Origin: Candidula unifasciata
Lineage: Eukaryota > Mollusca > Gastropoda > Stylommatophora > Geomitridae
Direction: 5' to 3'
Length of the DNA stretch: 64,000 nucleotides
Assembly (NCBI GenBank): GCA_905116865.2
Contig: CAJHNH020000202.1
Span: 778,501 to 842,500, forward strand
Below are positions 52,241-62,960 of the stretch, in pieces; position 1 is the stretch's first letter, and each line of letters opens with the position of its first letter. The position numbers were made by a program, and so were the translations under genes. The notes beneath the pieces were generated by a model. The model was not told the DNA's origin. It made no database searches and worked only from the letters and a program-made list of their open reading frames with translations.

Positions 52241-53690
52241 AAAAAACGGGACATTTACCTGTTAAGATGAAACTTGAAATGCTTTGTGTTTCATTTGTTG
52301 AGTGGCATCTGCCATTGGCAAGCCAATCCAGTTCAGAGCTCTTACTAGAATGCGTGACAGATGCCAGCGGCACAAAAACCCACACAAAAATGTTTTTTCA
52401 TACTGTTGTCTAATTCTCAGGCATTGGAAGGAATAGCAGCAGACTTAAGGGGTATTTATAACCACAATAAAAAAAAAATTGAATGCAGAAAAAAGTACTA
52501 GGCAAACAAGCAGACTTGATTTAAAAAGCTCATTACATTTGGTTTTAAAATATCTATCGATTTATAGCTTTCAAAGAGTTAACTGCTGCCTGTCAAAGTA
52601 TCTGGCCAGATTTCTTTTAATGAGCTGTAACCAAACGAAAACTATATCAAGACATGTTTTGATTGATACACCTGAGCAGAAGCTAATCACACAGTGTGCA
52701 TTGTTTCAGCCGGAAAGGGTTAATTAACTAAGAGTATTTTGAATATTAATGTGTTTTTCGCACACAAAAATGTAGCAATCAGCGTTTGTTGGTTTTTGTG
52801 GTCTTTAGCAGTTTTGTGTGCAATCACTTCAATCAATTCATACTGTTTTTAACAAATGCATTAAACGGCATTATTTCTGTCATTTGTCTTATTAGTTTTT
52901 GTGCTTTATTTCCTTCACTTCCATTATCTTTTTTTCATTTAAACAGATTTTTTTATTTGAATATGCACTGCTTTTTTAGTCTATTCATTTGCTGCTGTTT
53001 TGTTTGTTAAATTAGCTGAGTTTCCTTGTCTGCGTTTGCAAGTTGGGTGTGTGTTTGCAGCTAGGCAAAGTTGTCTGCACCTTTAAGACGAACACATCTG
53101 ATGTTTAGCAAAACTTTAATTAGTTGCCTATTATGCTTCTCTGTGGGGTGTGAGTTCCCTACAGATGGTTGAGTTAAATTAGCTGTTTTGTTTATAAATA
53201 TGTTGGCTAAATTAATTGTTTTGTATGTAAATATGTTTTGCTAGTTTAGGTGTTTGTTTCATGTGCAGATTTTAATTACGCTTTGAAAGAAATTTGTTTA
53301 AAACTTTATGTTTGTTTCATTATTTACCGAAAGTCTGGAAATAGATTCCATATTTTGTGTAGTTACAGGAGCCTAATGTCTCTTTAGTGTTTTGTTTTCT
53401 AGATGTGATCAGCCATTTTTCTGTCCTCATAGTTCCCATTCATTTTTCTGTTGTCACAATCATTTACAGTTTTGTTTTGAAGTGGAGACTTCAGACCCTG
53501 CTTCATTAATTAAAGGGATGTTTTAAAGAAAACATATGGCTTAGAGCTTATTGAAATCATTTTACAGGGCAATCCTGCACCAGGGTTTGATACCTGCAGC
53601 GGTTAATATGGAAAAGAACAGTTCTTGTTGCTTTGGAGTGCGGTGAGAGTTGCACCGTGGAAGAGATTGAAGCCTCAGCACGCACTACTT
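52241..53690. other. No gene seen
   Basis: AT-rich DNA with many TTTGT runs. Two TTAA-associated motifs (agagTTAA at 52577, aaagggTTAA at 52716) resemble piggyBac-type ends, but without a matching partner. Nothing else supported. Confidence 0.4.
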
Positions 53691-53699
53691 CCATAGTGG

Positions 53700-53895
53700 A
53701 TACATTAAAACCAACCAAACTCGGTGGGTGACGTGGTCAGAATCATGCCAGCCCCTTTACTTCCCAGGCTATACCTGGTACCCATTTAAGACTGGGAGCC
53801 AGTCATTTTGTTTCGCAAAAAAAAAATATAGGCTTTGCCAGGACCTAAACCCACAACATTCTGATCCGCAAGTGAGTGTTTAGCGGATATTATGC
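53700..53895 (-). mobile_element. SINE-B copy
   Basis: ggtgggtgacgtggtcagaa tcatgccagcccctttactt cccagg, tacctggtacccatttaaga ctggg and head aggacctaaacccacaacat tctgatccgca. Confidence 0.65.
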
Positions 53896-54085
53896 AAATA
53901 GCACAAATTAACCCCCCCTCCTTAAAAAAAAAAAAAAAAAAACTATGATGTTTTTCTATGCATTAGTTTATTTTTATTCCCAAAGGGGCGAAAAGGATGG
54001 TGATGGCATTAGGGCTGATACTGAGAAATTAACCCACTTAACTGTAATAAAAAGGACACTGAAGGGAGAAAGGAGTACAATGTGT

Positions 54086-54305
54086 TAGGTTAGTTGCGTA
54101 TCCTTTACAGGACGTTGCAGAACCAACCCCAACAGCCCCTGGCTGTTGTGTGGTTTTTCTAGGCAAATTTACGTCCAGTAGTTTGCCGTTGCTTTTTGGA
54201 CGGTCGGCTTTCTTGATACCACTGTCGAAACCAACGCAAGGCGCATGGACCGCAGCTGGGATCGAACCCAGCATTACGAAGCGTTCGCATAGCCACAGAG
54301 CCGAC
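54086..54305 (-). mobile_element. SINE-A, full length with target-site duplication
   Basis: From taggttagttgcgtatcctt through gtccagtagtttgccgttgc to the B box (tgggatcgaaccca in reverse) and head agccacagagccgac. Flanked by the perfect 11-bp repeat gtacaatgtgt (54075-54085 and 54306-54316). Confidence 0.85.
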
Positions 54306-54384
54306 GTACAATGTGTACACATTAGAAAAGTCATACATTTTGGCTAGAGATTTTTTGTTTGTTCAGTCAACGCTAACTACAACG

Positions 54385-54513
54385 GCAGCAACAAGGGGCA
54401 AAGTACTCTGGGCATATAATTATTTTGTATTTTAGTTATCAACCTTGCTGCCACCCATCTTTTTTTCCCGGGGGCAGGGGGTGTAGCCAGGGTACTTTGC
54501 CCCTTGTTGCTGT
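54385..54513. mobile_element. 129-bp fold-back (MITE-like) element
   Basis: Arms gcagcaacaaggggcaaagt actctgg (54385-54411) and its reverse complement at 54487-54513 agree at 25 of 27 bases, with a 75-bp AT-rich loop. No clear target duplication. Confidence 0.6.
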
Positions 54514-54659
54514 TTGTGTCAAGAAAGGCTACAACCGAAATGGCCAATTTTTCATATTTTCCCAAATTGTTAAAGTTTAAAATTGTGGGTCGTCTTATAC
54601 ACAGCATGTGTTAAAAATATTTCCTGATTTTGGGCTAAAATATAGTGGTAATTGTATAG

Positions 54660-54890
54660 GTTAGGGTAGTTGCATATCCTTTAAAGGACTTTGCAGAACC
54701 AACCGCAACAGCCCCTGGCTGTTGTATGGTTTTTCTAGGCAAATTCACGTCCAGTAGTTTGCCATTGCTTCTGGCCATTCGGCTTTCTTGATACCACTGT
54801 CGAAACCAACGCAGGGCACATGGCCCGCAACTGGGATTGAACCCGGCATTACGAAGCGTTCACATCAACTTAGCCACAGAGCCGACAGTC
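54660..54890 (-). mobile_element. SINE-A copy
   Basis: ggttagggtagttgcatatc, tgttgtatggtttttctagg, gtccagtagtttgccattgc, tgggattgaacccggc (B box in reverse) and head cttagccacagagccgac. No clear target duplication. Confidence 0.75.
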
Positions 54891-55089
54891 TTTTAGATGG
54901 GGGCATATTATCAGAAGACAGAAAATACGATTTATTAGTGTCGAGTAAGCAGATTTAAAAAAAAAAATTGCTCTTAATTTTCGGCCTATTGGAATTCATG
55001 TTCATGAGGTTTTACTTATAAGCTTTAAAGCACCATTCAAATGGCTTAACTTTTTACCACAGAGACCCATGTATTCAGTTCATTCTGTG

Positions 55090-55560
55090 TTATTGTCCAG
55101 CGCTTCCTACCAGCGTCTGTCTCAACACTTCCTACCAGTGTTTGTCACAACACTTCCTACCATTGTCTGCCACAACACTTTCTACCAATGTTTCTCTCAA
55201 CACTTTCTTCCAGCGTCTGTCTCAACACTTTCTACCGATGTCTGTCTCAACACTTCCTACCAGTGTCTGTCTTAACATTCCCCACCAGTGTTTGTCACAA
55301 CACTCCCTACCATTGTCTGCCACAACACTTTCTACCAATGTTTCTCTCAACACTTTCTACCAATGTTTCTCAACACTTTCTACCAATGTTTCTCTCAACA
55401 CTTTCTACCAATGTTTCTCTCAACACTTTCTACCAATGTTTCTCTCAACACTTTCTACCAATGTTTCTCTCAACACTTTCTACCAATGTTTCTCTCAACA
55501 CTTTCTACCAATGTTTCTCTCAACACTTTCTACCAATGTCAGTCTAAACACTCCCTATCG
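55090..55560 (+). repeat. 25-bp minisatellite, ~18 copies
   Basis: The unit caacactttctaccaatgtt tctct is nearly perfect in the 3' half and diverged at the 5' end (caacacttcctaccagtgtc tgtct), with one deleted unit near 55370. Long frames (Leu/Ser/Thr/Asn-rich) are array artefacts. Confidence 0.95.
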
Positions 55561-55799
55561 ATTACTTTCTTGACACTCAGCCGTAGCGGCTTGATGCTCA
55601 CCTGCGAATACGGTCTATCTATCCACGAGTGGTGAGCTACCACACCATAAAGCGGATGTGGTGATGGCTCTGTGAGATCAAATGGACAGTACAAAAGAAC
55701 AGACGGGGAATCCATACACTGAAAAAGGGAGGAAAAAAAAGGGGAGGGGGTTAGTAGAGGTTCTGGAAAATATTTCATATTAAAAGGGAAACAGAGGCG

Positions 55800-55910
55800 G
55801 ACTTTTAATCCGGTTGCGATGTCAGTTCTTCATTGGCTACTGAAGCTAAGGATGGTGCAAGTGTGGTAATGTTCTGAGTGGAATGGTGTCAATTATTGAC
55901 TGATTTATTG
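55800..55910 (+). mobile_element. Family E repeat, 3' piece
   Basis: ttcttcattggctactgaag ctaaggatgg ... tctgagtggaatggtgtcaa ttattgact, a worn copy. Confidence 0.4.
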
Positions 55911-55914
55911 AGTC

Positions 55915-56100
55915 ATTCAGATTCCTTTGAAGTCAGAGTGCATCTGCCTCGGAGACGAGGAACCAACAGTCTACATAAGAATAAGTCAGATCTTGTCAAA
56001 CGGATGTGCATGCAAAACTCTAGTTCTGGAACACTAACAAAGCTCAAAGGGGACGAACAACTAAAACTTTTAGCCAGTTTACTGTCGTTGAACGAGAAGA
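55915..56100 (+). repeat. Family D repeat
   Basis: tcctttgaagtcagagtgca tctgcctcggagacgaggaa ccaacagtctacataag, gtgcatgcaaaactctagtt ctggaac and ctgtcgttgaac. One of the most complete copies. Confidence 0.65.
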
Positions 56101-56410
56101 AAAAGAAGATAATTCGCAATAGACAACAGAGTCTTGCAGTGTGTTTATAAATTCCCGATGTCATCTGAGTCTTGTACGGTTGAGCGAACAGAAAATGGTG
56201 CGGCGGGCGGTGTTCACGAGATCTACCCCAACACTGAAAGGCAAAATGAGGGGTGCTGCCACAGAGAATACTAGTATATTGGGGGAATTCCATCTGCCTC
56301 CCACCACACATTTTCTAGGCACATGGAAAAAGGGGAGGGGGGGGGGGGTCAAGGGTTCTAGTTAAGTTATAATGATTCTGAGTATAATAATTCAAAGTAT
56401 TAATTATAAT

Positions 56411-57492
56411 TAGGGTTTTATCAATATTCGCTTCCTATTGGGGCCGAATAGTGGACCTATTGACTCTTCGGTATTCGGCCGAATAGTTGCGGTCGGGCCG
56501 ATTACGAATAGTAGTTACCTTACACCCGCTTCTGCATACACGGCCTTAATGCTGACAACATGGAACGATTGGTTTTGTTGAAAGCTAATGCAGCTTTCCT
56601 GCATTAACTAATCTGTCAGTGACAATTTCCTAGTTTAGTTAATTGTTATAATACTTAGGATTCTTTCATTCCCATTAAATGTTTACTGTTCTGTACGAAT
56701 ACTAACTAGACATGAAAAGAAAATAATCTCCGGCCACACCCAAGTCGATAATATGAAAATCCAACGAAATGAAACATATAAGTACTTGGGTGCAAACTTT
56801 AATTTCTCCAACATGCTGACAGAAGAAATACAATCTAGAAATAAAGTATACCTTGCCCTTCAACATCTGCTAAAGTCAAATTGTCTCGCAACACCAAGAT
56901 CAAAATATATAAAACGATAATAAGACCAGTCGTTTTATATGGCTCTGAAACTTGAAGCAGAAATAAAAGAGATGAGGCCTTACAGGTTTTCGAAAAAAAA
57001 GTCTTACGACAAATCTTTGGACCCATCAAAGATGCTAACAGCGGGGAATGGAGAGTGTGAAGCAACAACGTAACACATAATATGTTTAAATCACCATTGA
57101 TCACTGGCATCATAAGAGCTAAGAGACTAAAATGGTTGGAGCATATTGAAAGAATGTCAGATGACAGAGAAGTAAGAACTGTATACACCTGAGAGAGGAA
57201 TGGGCGTAGACCACGAGGCAGACAAAAAAGATCGAGAAATAATGTCCAGCCAGACCTGCAAACAACTGGTGTCTCAAATTGTATAGAGAAGGCCAGCCAG
57301 CGAGATGAGTAGAGGCGAGTGATATCTGCAAGGGCTCAGAATGCTAAAGAAGAAGACTATTCGGTGCTACTTTATGTGAAGTAAAAGTTCACCGTACATT
57401 TGACATTATAAACGTGTTTTTTTTAAATATATATTTTTATACACTATTCGTATTTGGCCGAATAGTGAAAATCACTATTCGGTACAGCCCTA
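56411..57492. mobile_element. hAT-like element carrying a LINE fragment
   Basis: Flanked by 8-bp attataat on both sides (56403-56410 and 57493-57500). Ends TAGGG... inverted. Both subterminal regions carry repeats of gccgaatagt/actattcggc and its complement, typical of hAT-type non-autonomous elements. The middle (56690-57355) is LINE-derived and probably inserted later. The 8-mer is self-complementary, so it might be part of the terminus instead. Confidence 0.6.
56690..57355 (+). pseudogene. LINE ORF2 C-terminal fragment inside the hAT-like element
   Basis: Broken plus frames: VDNMKIQRNETYKYLGANFN, IRPVVLYGSET, ALQVFEKKVLRQIFGPIKDA, IRAKRLKWLEHIERMSDDRE and QPDLQTTGVSNCIEKASQRD E. This is the full set of LINE end blocks, with several stops. 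The piece at 7420-7530 and that at 24730-25215 belong to the same subfamily. Confidence 0.75.
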
Positions 57493-57624
57493 ATTATAAT
57501 AACAGCATTGTGTTGAGAGGTAAACTTATATAAATATAACTTGAAATAATATAAAATTGATACTACTACAAAAAAACCTGCAAACACACACACACACATA
57601 CAGCTACTGAAAAAAAAAGATATA

Positions 57625-57730
57625 TACAGCTAGACCTATATTTTGTAGATTAAGTCTGACTCTATTCGCAATCGACACACAACCTTCAGATCCGCAGGAA
57701 AGCATCTAGCCGCTACCCCACGGAAGCTCA
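57625..57730 (-). mobile_element. SINE-B head fragment
   Basis: tagacctatattttgtagat and then attcgcaatcgacacacaac cttcagatccgcaggaaagc atctagccgctacccca, the SINE-B tRNA-like head in reverse. Confidence 0.45.
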
Positions 57731-58293
57731 CTAAAGCCACTGAAGGGAACATAACTGTGTCATAAATTTGACACTCAACATCTTTCTAATTTAGTGAGGG
57801 AAATTTGAATTCAACACAAGAATACCTTAAAGTTCAGCCAAACAATTGAGAGTTCTTTGCACCTGGGTCATTTCTTGTTCTTAGATGTACAAGCTTTCCT
57901 TTAGATGTACGACGCCTGAGAGCGTGGAAAATGGTCCTTTACCACAGGAATTAGAATTATTTGCTAGCTGCTGAAGATGTTGATAGGGCGGGTATGGAAA
58001 TATTATGAATGTTGTGATCATGGCCTTCTGTATTTATAGGCCAAACAAGTCAACGGGGATTCCCGTTCTTGTGCAAGCATGGAGTCCCTCTGCGTCCAGA
58101 TTTTATCTAGGAGATGTATACACAAATTAAACTACAGTTTCACTAATTTTCGACATATTTTATAGAACTACGTCATTTCTAATTAGAGACGGAGTTGGTT
58201 GTGATGATAGTTCTGGGCTCGTATCAACTCATTTATGCAGACAATCTGAGTTAAAATTGGACGTTACATCATTCAGGACAAGCCCAGATTATC

Positions 58294-58396
58294 CCCCCCC
58301 CCCCCACCCGCCAATCCTTTCTTTTTTTTTTGCACGGCCAGCGAAGTCTCCACTCTGATGGTAGCCGTTGGTGTGTGGTTATGTGCAACAATCGCG

Positions 58397-58465
<69 letters not shown>

Positions 58466-58466
58466 C
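58294..58466 (+). repeat. Poly-C run and (TC)n(TG)n microsatellite
   Basis: A 13-C run near 58294, then ~54 bp of TC repeat (58399-58453) passing into TG. Confidence 0.9.
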
Positions 58467-58487
58467 TCGTACCTCCACAGGACATTA

Positions 58488-58718
58488 AAGGTTAGTTGCG
58501 TATCCTTTACAGGACGTTGCAGAACCAATCCAAACAGCGCCTGGCTGTTGTGTGGTTTCTCTAGGCAAACGTACGTCCAGTAGTTTGCCATTCCTGGACG
58601 GTCGGTCCCCTAATACCACTGTCGAAACCAACGCAAGGCGCATGGCCCGCAGCTGGGATCGAACCCGGTACTTCGGCATTGCGAAGCGTTCGCATCGCCT
58701 TAGGCACAGAGCCGACAC
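58488..58718 (-). mobile_element. SINE-A inserted in family F
   Basis: aaggttagttgcgtatcctt, gttgcagaaccaatcc, gtccagtagtttgccattcc, tgggatcgaacccgg and head cttaggcacagagccgac. Target duplication caggacatta (58478-58487 and 58719-58728) lies 20 bp into family F. Confidence 0.8.
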
Positions 58719-58920
58719 CAGGACATTACGCAAGCGATAAACACCCGGTGACACAAAGTGCCACTATATGGTTGAGGATCACCCGTGGAGAAGTCCCAGA
58801 AACGCCTTTCTGTCGTTAGGCCATATTTATTTTATTTATGGCGCGGCTATATTCTGGGCCCCCTGCAAAACCCAGGTTGGGGCTTCAAATCACGAAAACT
58901 TGCATCCCACATGGGGACAA
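58719..58920 (+). repeat. Family F repeat (right part)
   Basis: caggacattacgcaagcgat aaacacccggtgacacaaag tgcc, gttgaggatcacc and ggttggggcttcaaatcacg. The left 20 bp lie at 58468-58487, on the other side of the SINE. Confidence 0.65.
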
Positions 58921-59314
58921 TAAATATGCTAAAACAATAACGCTTAAAGATGATCCGTTATCTACACCAAACAAAACATATAGATAACGTTTAAGAAACA
59001 AAAATTACTTCAACTAATTACAGTAACTGATTATGTTAAATGGTTATCGGGAATGATGATATTCGATAAAACAAAAGTGAGAGCTGTTTTTAGATTTCAT
59101 GACGTTTCTACCCAAGTTGTGTCCCATGGGTTGTACTGTATATGTTGTCGATACAAACATAAACAACAAAACAGGATTATTCGTCTTCTTGTAGGGTTCC
59201 CAAACTATGTAGCCTGCAACGTTGGTTACATTATTTCTCTTTCTGCTTCGGCTTCGCGTTCACCAGATGTAAACTCTGGCGTAAAGTTTTTGTTTGCTCA
59301 CCCACTTCTGGGAT

Positions 59315-59710
59315 GAGGCGCTTTTGGCCGAACAGTTAGAACGTTGTATGCTCAAGCGAGAGACCTGGGTTCAAACCGTCCCTTAGGTTATGATCCTAGC
59401 CCTCACAGTCCATAGCGACAGCACTAGCCATGCAAGATTAAATCCCCAGGATAAATACCCCACAGCCTACACCACAAAAGTACTAAATATGGGCATTTTT
59501 TTTTAGTACCCAGAAGCCATGAGTTGTTAACCCTTAGGCTCGGTATTATGGATATCGCAACCCTTCGGTCTTGATTCCATGATAAATACCGTAAATCTGG
59601 GAGAAATTAGACTTTCCTGCCTGACCCCGGGCGTGAACCCGGACCACAAGGAGTTCGTCACCCAGTCACCGCGTAGTCCGGTTTAGCCAACTACGCTCGC
59701 GAGCCGGGCG
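59315..59710. repeat. Two tRNA-like modules facing each other
   Basis: 59320-59390 (+) ends with tgggttcaaaccgtccc (B box). 59620-59708 read on the minus strand gives gctcgcgagcgtagttggct aaaccgg ... gtccgggttcacgccc (A and B boxes). Neither folds convincingly as a tRNA by eye with CCA-stem pairing, so both are taken as SINE heads of a further family. Confidence 0.45.
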
Positions 59711-59719
59711 GGCAGTTTA

Positions 59720-59950
59720 TCCCTGCTGGACTTTTGTCTTGTTCCAGAACTTAAGCTTTGCAGCTCCAGTTGTGCGTGTACACCCGTTTTACTGGCATGT
59801 ATTATTTGTATGCTAGACTGTTGGTTCATTGCCTCTCAGGTAGAGGAACACCGACTTGAAAGGCAACGCCTCTAATGATGCCTTGTACGACATGCTTGTT
59901 AGGGAACAGCGGATCTATTCTTGTTTCCCCAAAAAAGAGGCTCATGAACA
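59720..59950 (-). repeat. Family D repeat, antisense
   Basis: tggacttttgtcttgttcca gaacttaagctttgcag, gcgtgtacacccgttttact, atgctagactgttggttcat tgcctctcaggtagaggaac accgacttgaaaggcaacgc. Confidence 0.6.
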
Positions 59951-60179
59951 CACATGGGGGAAAACTTTCAACTTGAGGCTATTTTTACTTCATTACTTTT
60001 TATCCACAAATGTGTGTTTTTTAGGGTAACCTTTAGCATAGAATTGTCTTGAATAATACAGCTGGAGTGAAGAGTTAGCTAGATAATGTATTTGTGGCTC
60101 CAAAAAAAAAAAAAGAGGGGGGGGGGGGAATCCATACAAAATGGGAACTATTAACAAACTTAGGCCCAGCTAGCTGACC

Positions 60180-60320
60180 TGCCATTGATGATTGGTCGGG
60201 CTTGTCTACATTAGAGGGGTATAAAATGCACTCTCTCGTGTGACCTAGGTTCAATGTGTGGTATCGGGGGTTAGAGTTAGGGCCAGTTGTACATGTTATG
60301 GGATGTTAAAACTGCTCACA
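60180..60320 (+). repeat. Family G repeat, partial
   Basis: aaatgcactctctcgtgtga cctaggttc and gggggttagagttagggcca gttgtacatgttatgggatg ttaaaa match 4290-4380. Confidence 0.5.
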
Positions 60321-60534
60321 GTCTGTAATATAAAGCACTCGGGGTCGCCGGTAAGATCGTCGAGACGATGCAAGGTCGCATCAACCTGACACCTCTGCAA
60401 CTTGAACTTACGCGTCCCAAAGGTTAACACGCATGAAGGTAGAAGCCGGCGGTGACCTACAAAGAAGGACGTTTTAGGGGGAACCTATTAGACTGAGCCA
60501 ACTAGAACATTTCAGGTTTAGGTTTAGACGATGG

Positions 60535-60890
60535 ATCAAGATCATGGCACTAGGGTAATAACCCATAAGTGCTATGTTCTACTTCTAACTCAAGTCTGAG
60601 TCCGAACAAGCTCACCACAGTGCACAGGCTCTGTAGCACCGGCGAGGATCCTGAAATACTTCGGGTTGACTTTTAACTATAAATAGTGGCTGGGTAGCGC
60701 CGCTTGACTACTCTTATCAACTTCCAACTGCAAAGGTATTTTCTTACGTGCGCAACAATACACACGGGCGTCCGCTGTTACTACCCAGAGACCAGAGGTA
60801 ATTACTAGAAGACCCAGCCATCACCGGGGCCTGATCCTGGGATATCCAGTACTCGAGGCGGACGCCAGCCACGCCTCGAGACCACACTGA
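60535..60890 (-). mobile_element. SINE-C, antisense
   Basis: aacccataagtgctatgttc, actcaagtctgagtccgaac, tgcacaggctctgtagcacc ggcgaggatcctgaaatact and caatacacacgggcgtccgc, then a head with ggggcctgatcctgggat. It is the reverse of 3610-4010. Confidence 0.6.
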
Positions 60891-61071
60891 GCCCAGGAAT
60901 TTTTAGGAGAAACACACAGGAGAAGAAAGGCCAAAAATGCTGGACTGGATTTCATCCACGTGATATCGAAAGGATTGCACAGAACAGAGTAAACTGTGAG
61001 CCCATCTGATGTCGATGATAGTGACGATAATAATGATGATGCTATTGTATTCTCGCGATGGCGAAGAAATA

Positions 61072-61540
61072 GACGTCCTTAATGCAAGTTGACTGAAGAC
61101 CAGTGTTCTTTTAAAGTATTTTCACGAAAAGAAGAAGAGGAGGAAGAAGAAGAAGAAAATTAGAAGAAATAAAAAGAAGAAAAGGAAGAAGAAAAATGCA
61201 GATGAAGAAAGAGAGAAAAAGAAAGAAGAAGAAAAAGAAGAAGAAAAGATGAAGAAAAAGAAGATGGAGAAGAAGAAACCAGAAAACGTCCTTAGTGCGA
61301 GCTGATTGAAGACCAGTCTTCCTTTGAAGTTTTGCGAGGAAAAGAAGAAAGGTAGAAGGAGAAAAAGACGTCAAAAAAATAATAATAATAATAATAATAA
61401 TCAACAGAAGAAGAAGAAGAAAAAAGAAGACAAAGAAGAAGGAGAAGAAGAAGAAAGATAAGAAGACGAAGGAGGAGGAGGAGGAGGAGGAGGAGGAGGA
61501 GGAGAAGACGAAGAAGAAGAAGAGGAAGAAGAATATCACA
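61072..61540 (+). repeat. GAA/GGA purine tract built on a duplicated unit
   Basis: acgtccttaatgcaagttga ctgaagaccagtgttctttt (61072) recurs diverged at 61286 (acgtccttagtgcgagctga ttgaagaccagtcttccttt), each followed by a GAA-rich run. A (TAA)n and a (GGA)n lie in the second half. The long minus-strand Phe/Ser/Leu frame is an artefact. Confidence 0.85.
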
Positions 61541-61699
61541 TAAAACGTCAGTACATTGTCATTCCAAAAATATCCCACATAAATTACAAGAACGAGAACT
61601 GCTACTCTACTGTCTGGTTCAGAGAAACTCCCTGGAGTAATATCCCTTGAGACGTATTTGACTAATGCAGAAAGATGATTTTTAGGAAACAATTAAATA

Positions 61700-62110
61700 T
61701 AGCCATCAGCGACGACAGAAATCTGTTTGAGAGCATTCAATAACGGGAATACAGTTTTCACACCTCGCAAACAAACCTCAATACCAGTGTCTGTCTGAAA
61801 TAATGAAATAACCAATGACCTTTCGTATGGTCTAGCGGACTCAATCAGTTGTCCTTTCATCGCTTTGTTTGCAGTATTTCCATTTTGAGCAAGTAATTTG
61901 GGCGGTAATGTTTTGAATTAGAGAAAATATGTGTGACCTCTTACAGTAAGTTGTTGTGTTGCACTGTTGTGTCGAGTCTACGGCTTAGTACTAAGAGTTA
62001 TTTAGGCAGGGGCGACATAACCTAGAGAGCAGGCACGTTAAAGAATCCCTCCCCTCCCACCCCTCTCAACGAGCCCCAGTTTTTATGGGATATTTCTCCT
62101 CACACGATCA
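61700..62110. other. No gene seen
   Basis: Unique-looking DNA without domains or repeats that I can recognise. Confidence 0.4.
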
Positions 62111-62553
62111 AGCCTAAATAGGATACCACACAATATCATGGAAAGTAAAGGCGACCGGCCTGAAGTTGATCACATCACCAATCGAGTGCCCTTGGTCTCT
62201 ATACGTATGGTCTATACATCCGTTGCCCCTAAGCATAAAACAGAGCTGTTGTTTACTTGTGTGGTGTGTGTGTGTGTGTGTGTGTGTGTATCATTTGCAC
62301 GGAGATACAGCAGCTGAACAGGATGACTGGGATTTCGTTAATTTACTAATTCACAATAGAGCAATTTTGTGTGTGTGACTTTTTCAATTTAATTTCTCTA
62401 ATTTTCTTCTGTACTGATTTTCTTTCGCTTCGTATATTCAGAATCTTTAGAAATGAATTTCTCACCCTTTGTATTGTTAGTTTTACACACACACACGCGC
62501 GCGCACTCACGCCCGCATACATCCACCCTCCCACCCCCCCCACACACACACAC

Positions 62554-62554
<1 letters not shown>

Positions 62555-62631
<77 letters not shown>
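62555..62631 (+). repeat. (TA)n microsatellite
   Basis: About 38 TA units, preceded by CA repeats (62485-62556). (TG)n lies at 62262-62288. Confidence 0.95.
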
Positions 62632-62635
<4 letters not shown>

Positions 62636-62702
62636 TACATTAATTCACAATTATAATTGTAAAACTCATTTTTAATATTCCACACTCTAAGCTACATCAT
62701 TG

Positions 62703-62960
62703 GAAGCCGCCGTAGTCTAGCGGTTAGTGGCTCGCCTGCGGATCGGAAGGTCGTGGGTTCGATTCCTGGCCCTTTTTCAAAAATGACTGTGTCTCCCAGG
62801 TCAACCCAGTCTTGAGTGGGTACGAGGAACAGTATTTGAAAGTCAAGGCGGCCGGCATGATGCTGACCGCATCACCCACCAAGTGCCGTTTTGTCTATAG
62901 AATTTAGGTCTAGCCCTATATTCCTAATTTGCATGAAAGGCTTGGAAAAGGGTGCTTTAC
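62703..62960 (+). mobile_element. SINE-B, near full-length reference copy
   Basis: tRNA-like head gccgtagtctagcggttagt ggctcgcctg (A box) and gtgggttcgattcctgg (B box). Then gtctcccaggtcaacccagt cttgagtgggtac, aaggcggccggcatgatgct gaccgcatcacccacc, gccgttttgtctatagaat and a gaaaagggtgctttac end. The best copy for defining the family. Confidence 0.8.

Noticed and set aside
52570..52730. A further piggyBac-like MITE between TTAA motifs
   Set aside because: Both candidate ends face the same way, so there is no inverted pair.
55142..55635. Overlapping frames of 115-143 codons
   Set aside because: All three frames are open because of the stop-free 25-bp tandem unit.
59620..59708. Functional tRNA gene on the minus strand
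   Set aside because: Good A/B boxes, but the spacing and stems do not give a convincing cloverleaf by eye; kept as a SINE-head-like module. tRNAscan-SE would settle it.
61111..61692. 193-codon Phe/Ser/Leu-rich minus frame
   Set aside because: Translation of a GAA/GGA purine repeat.
62703..62775. Functional tRNA gene
   Set aside because: A and B boxes are present, but the sequence continues into a SINE body shared by many copies, and a clean acceptor stem is not seen.
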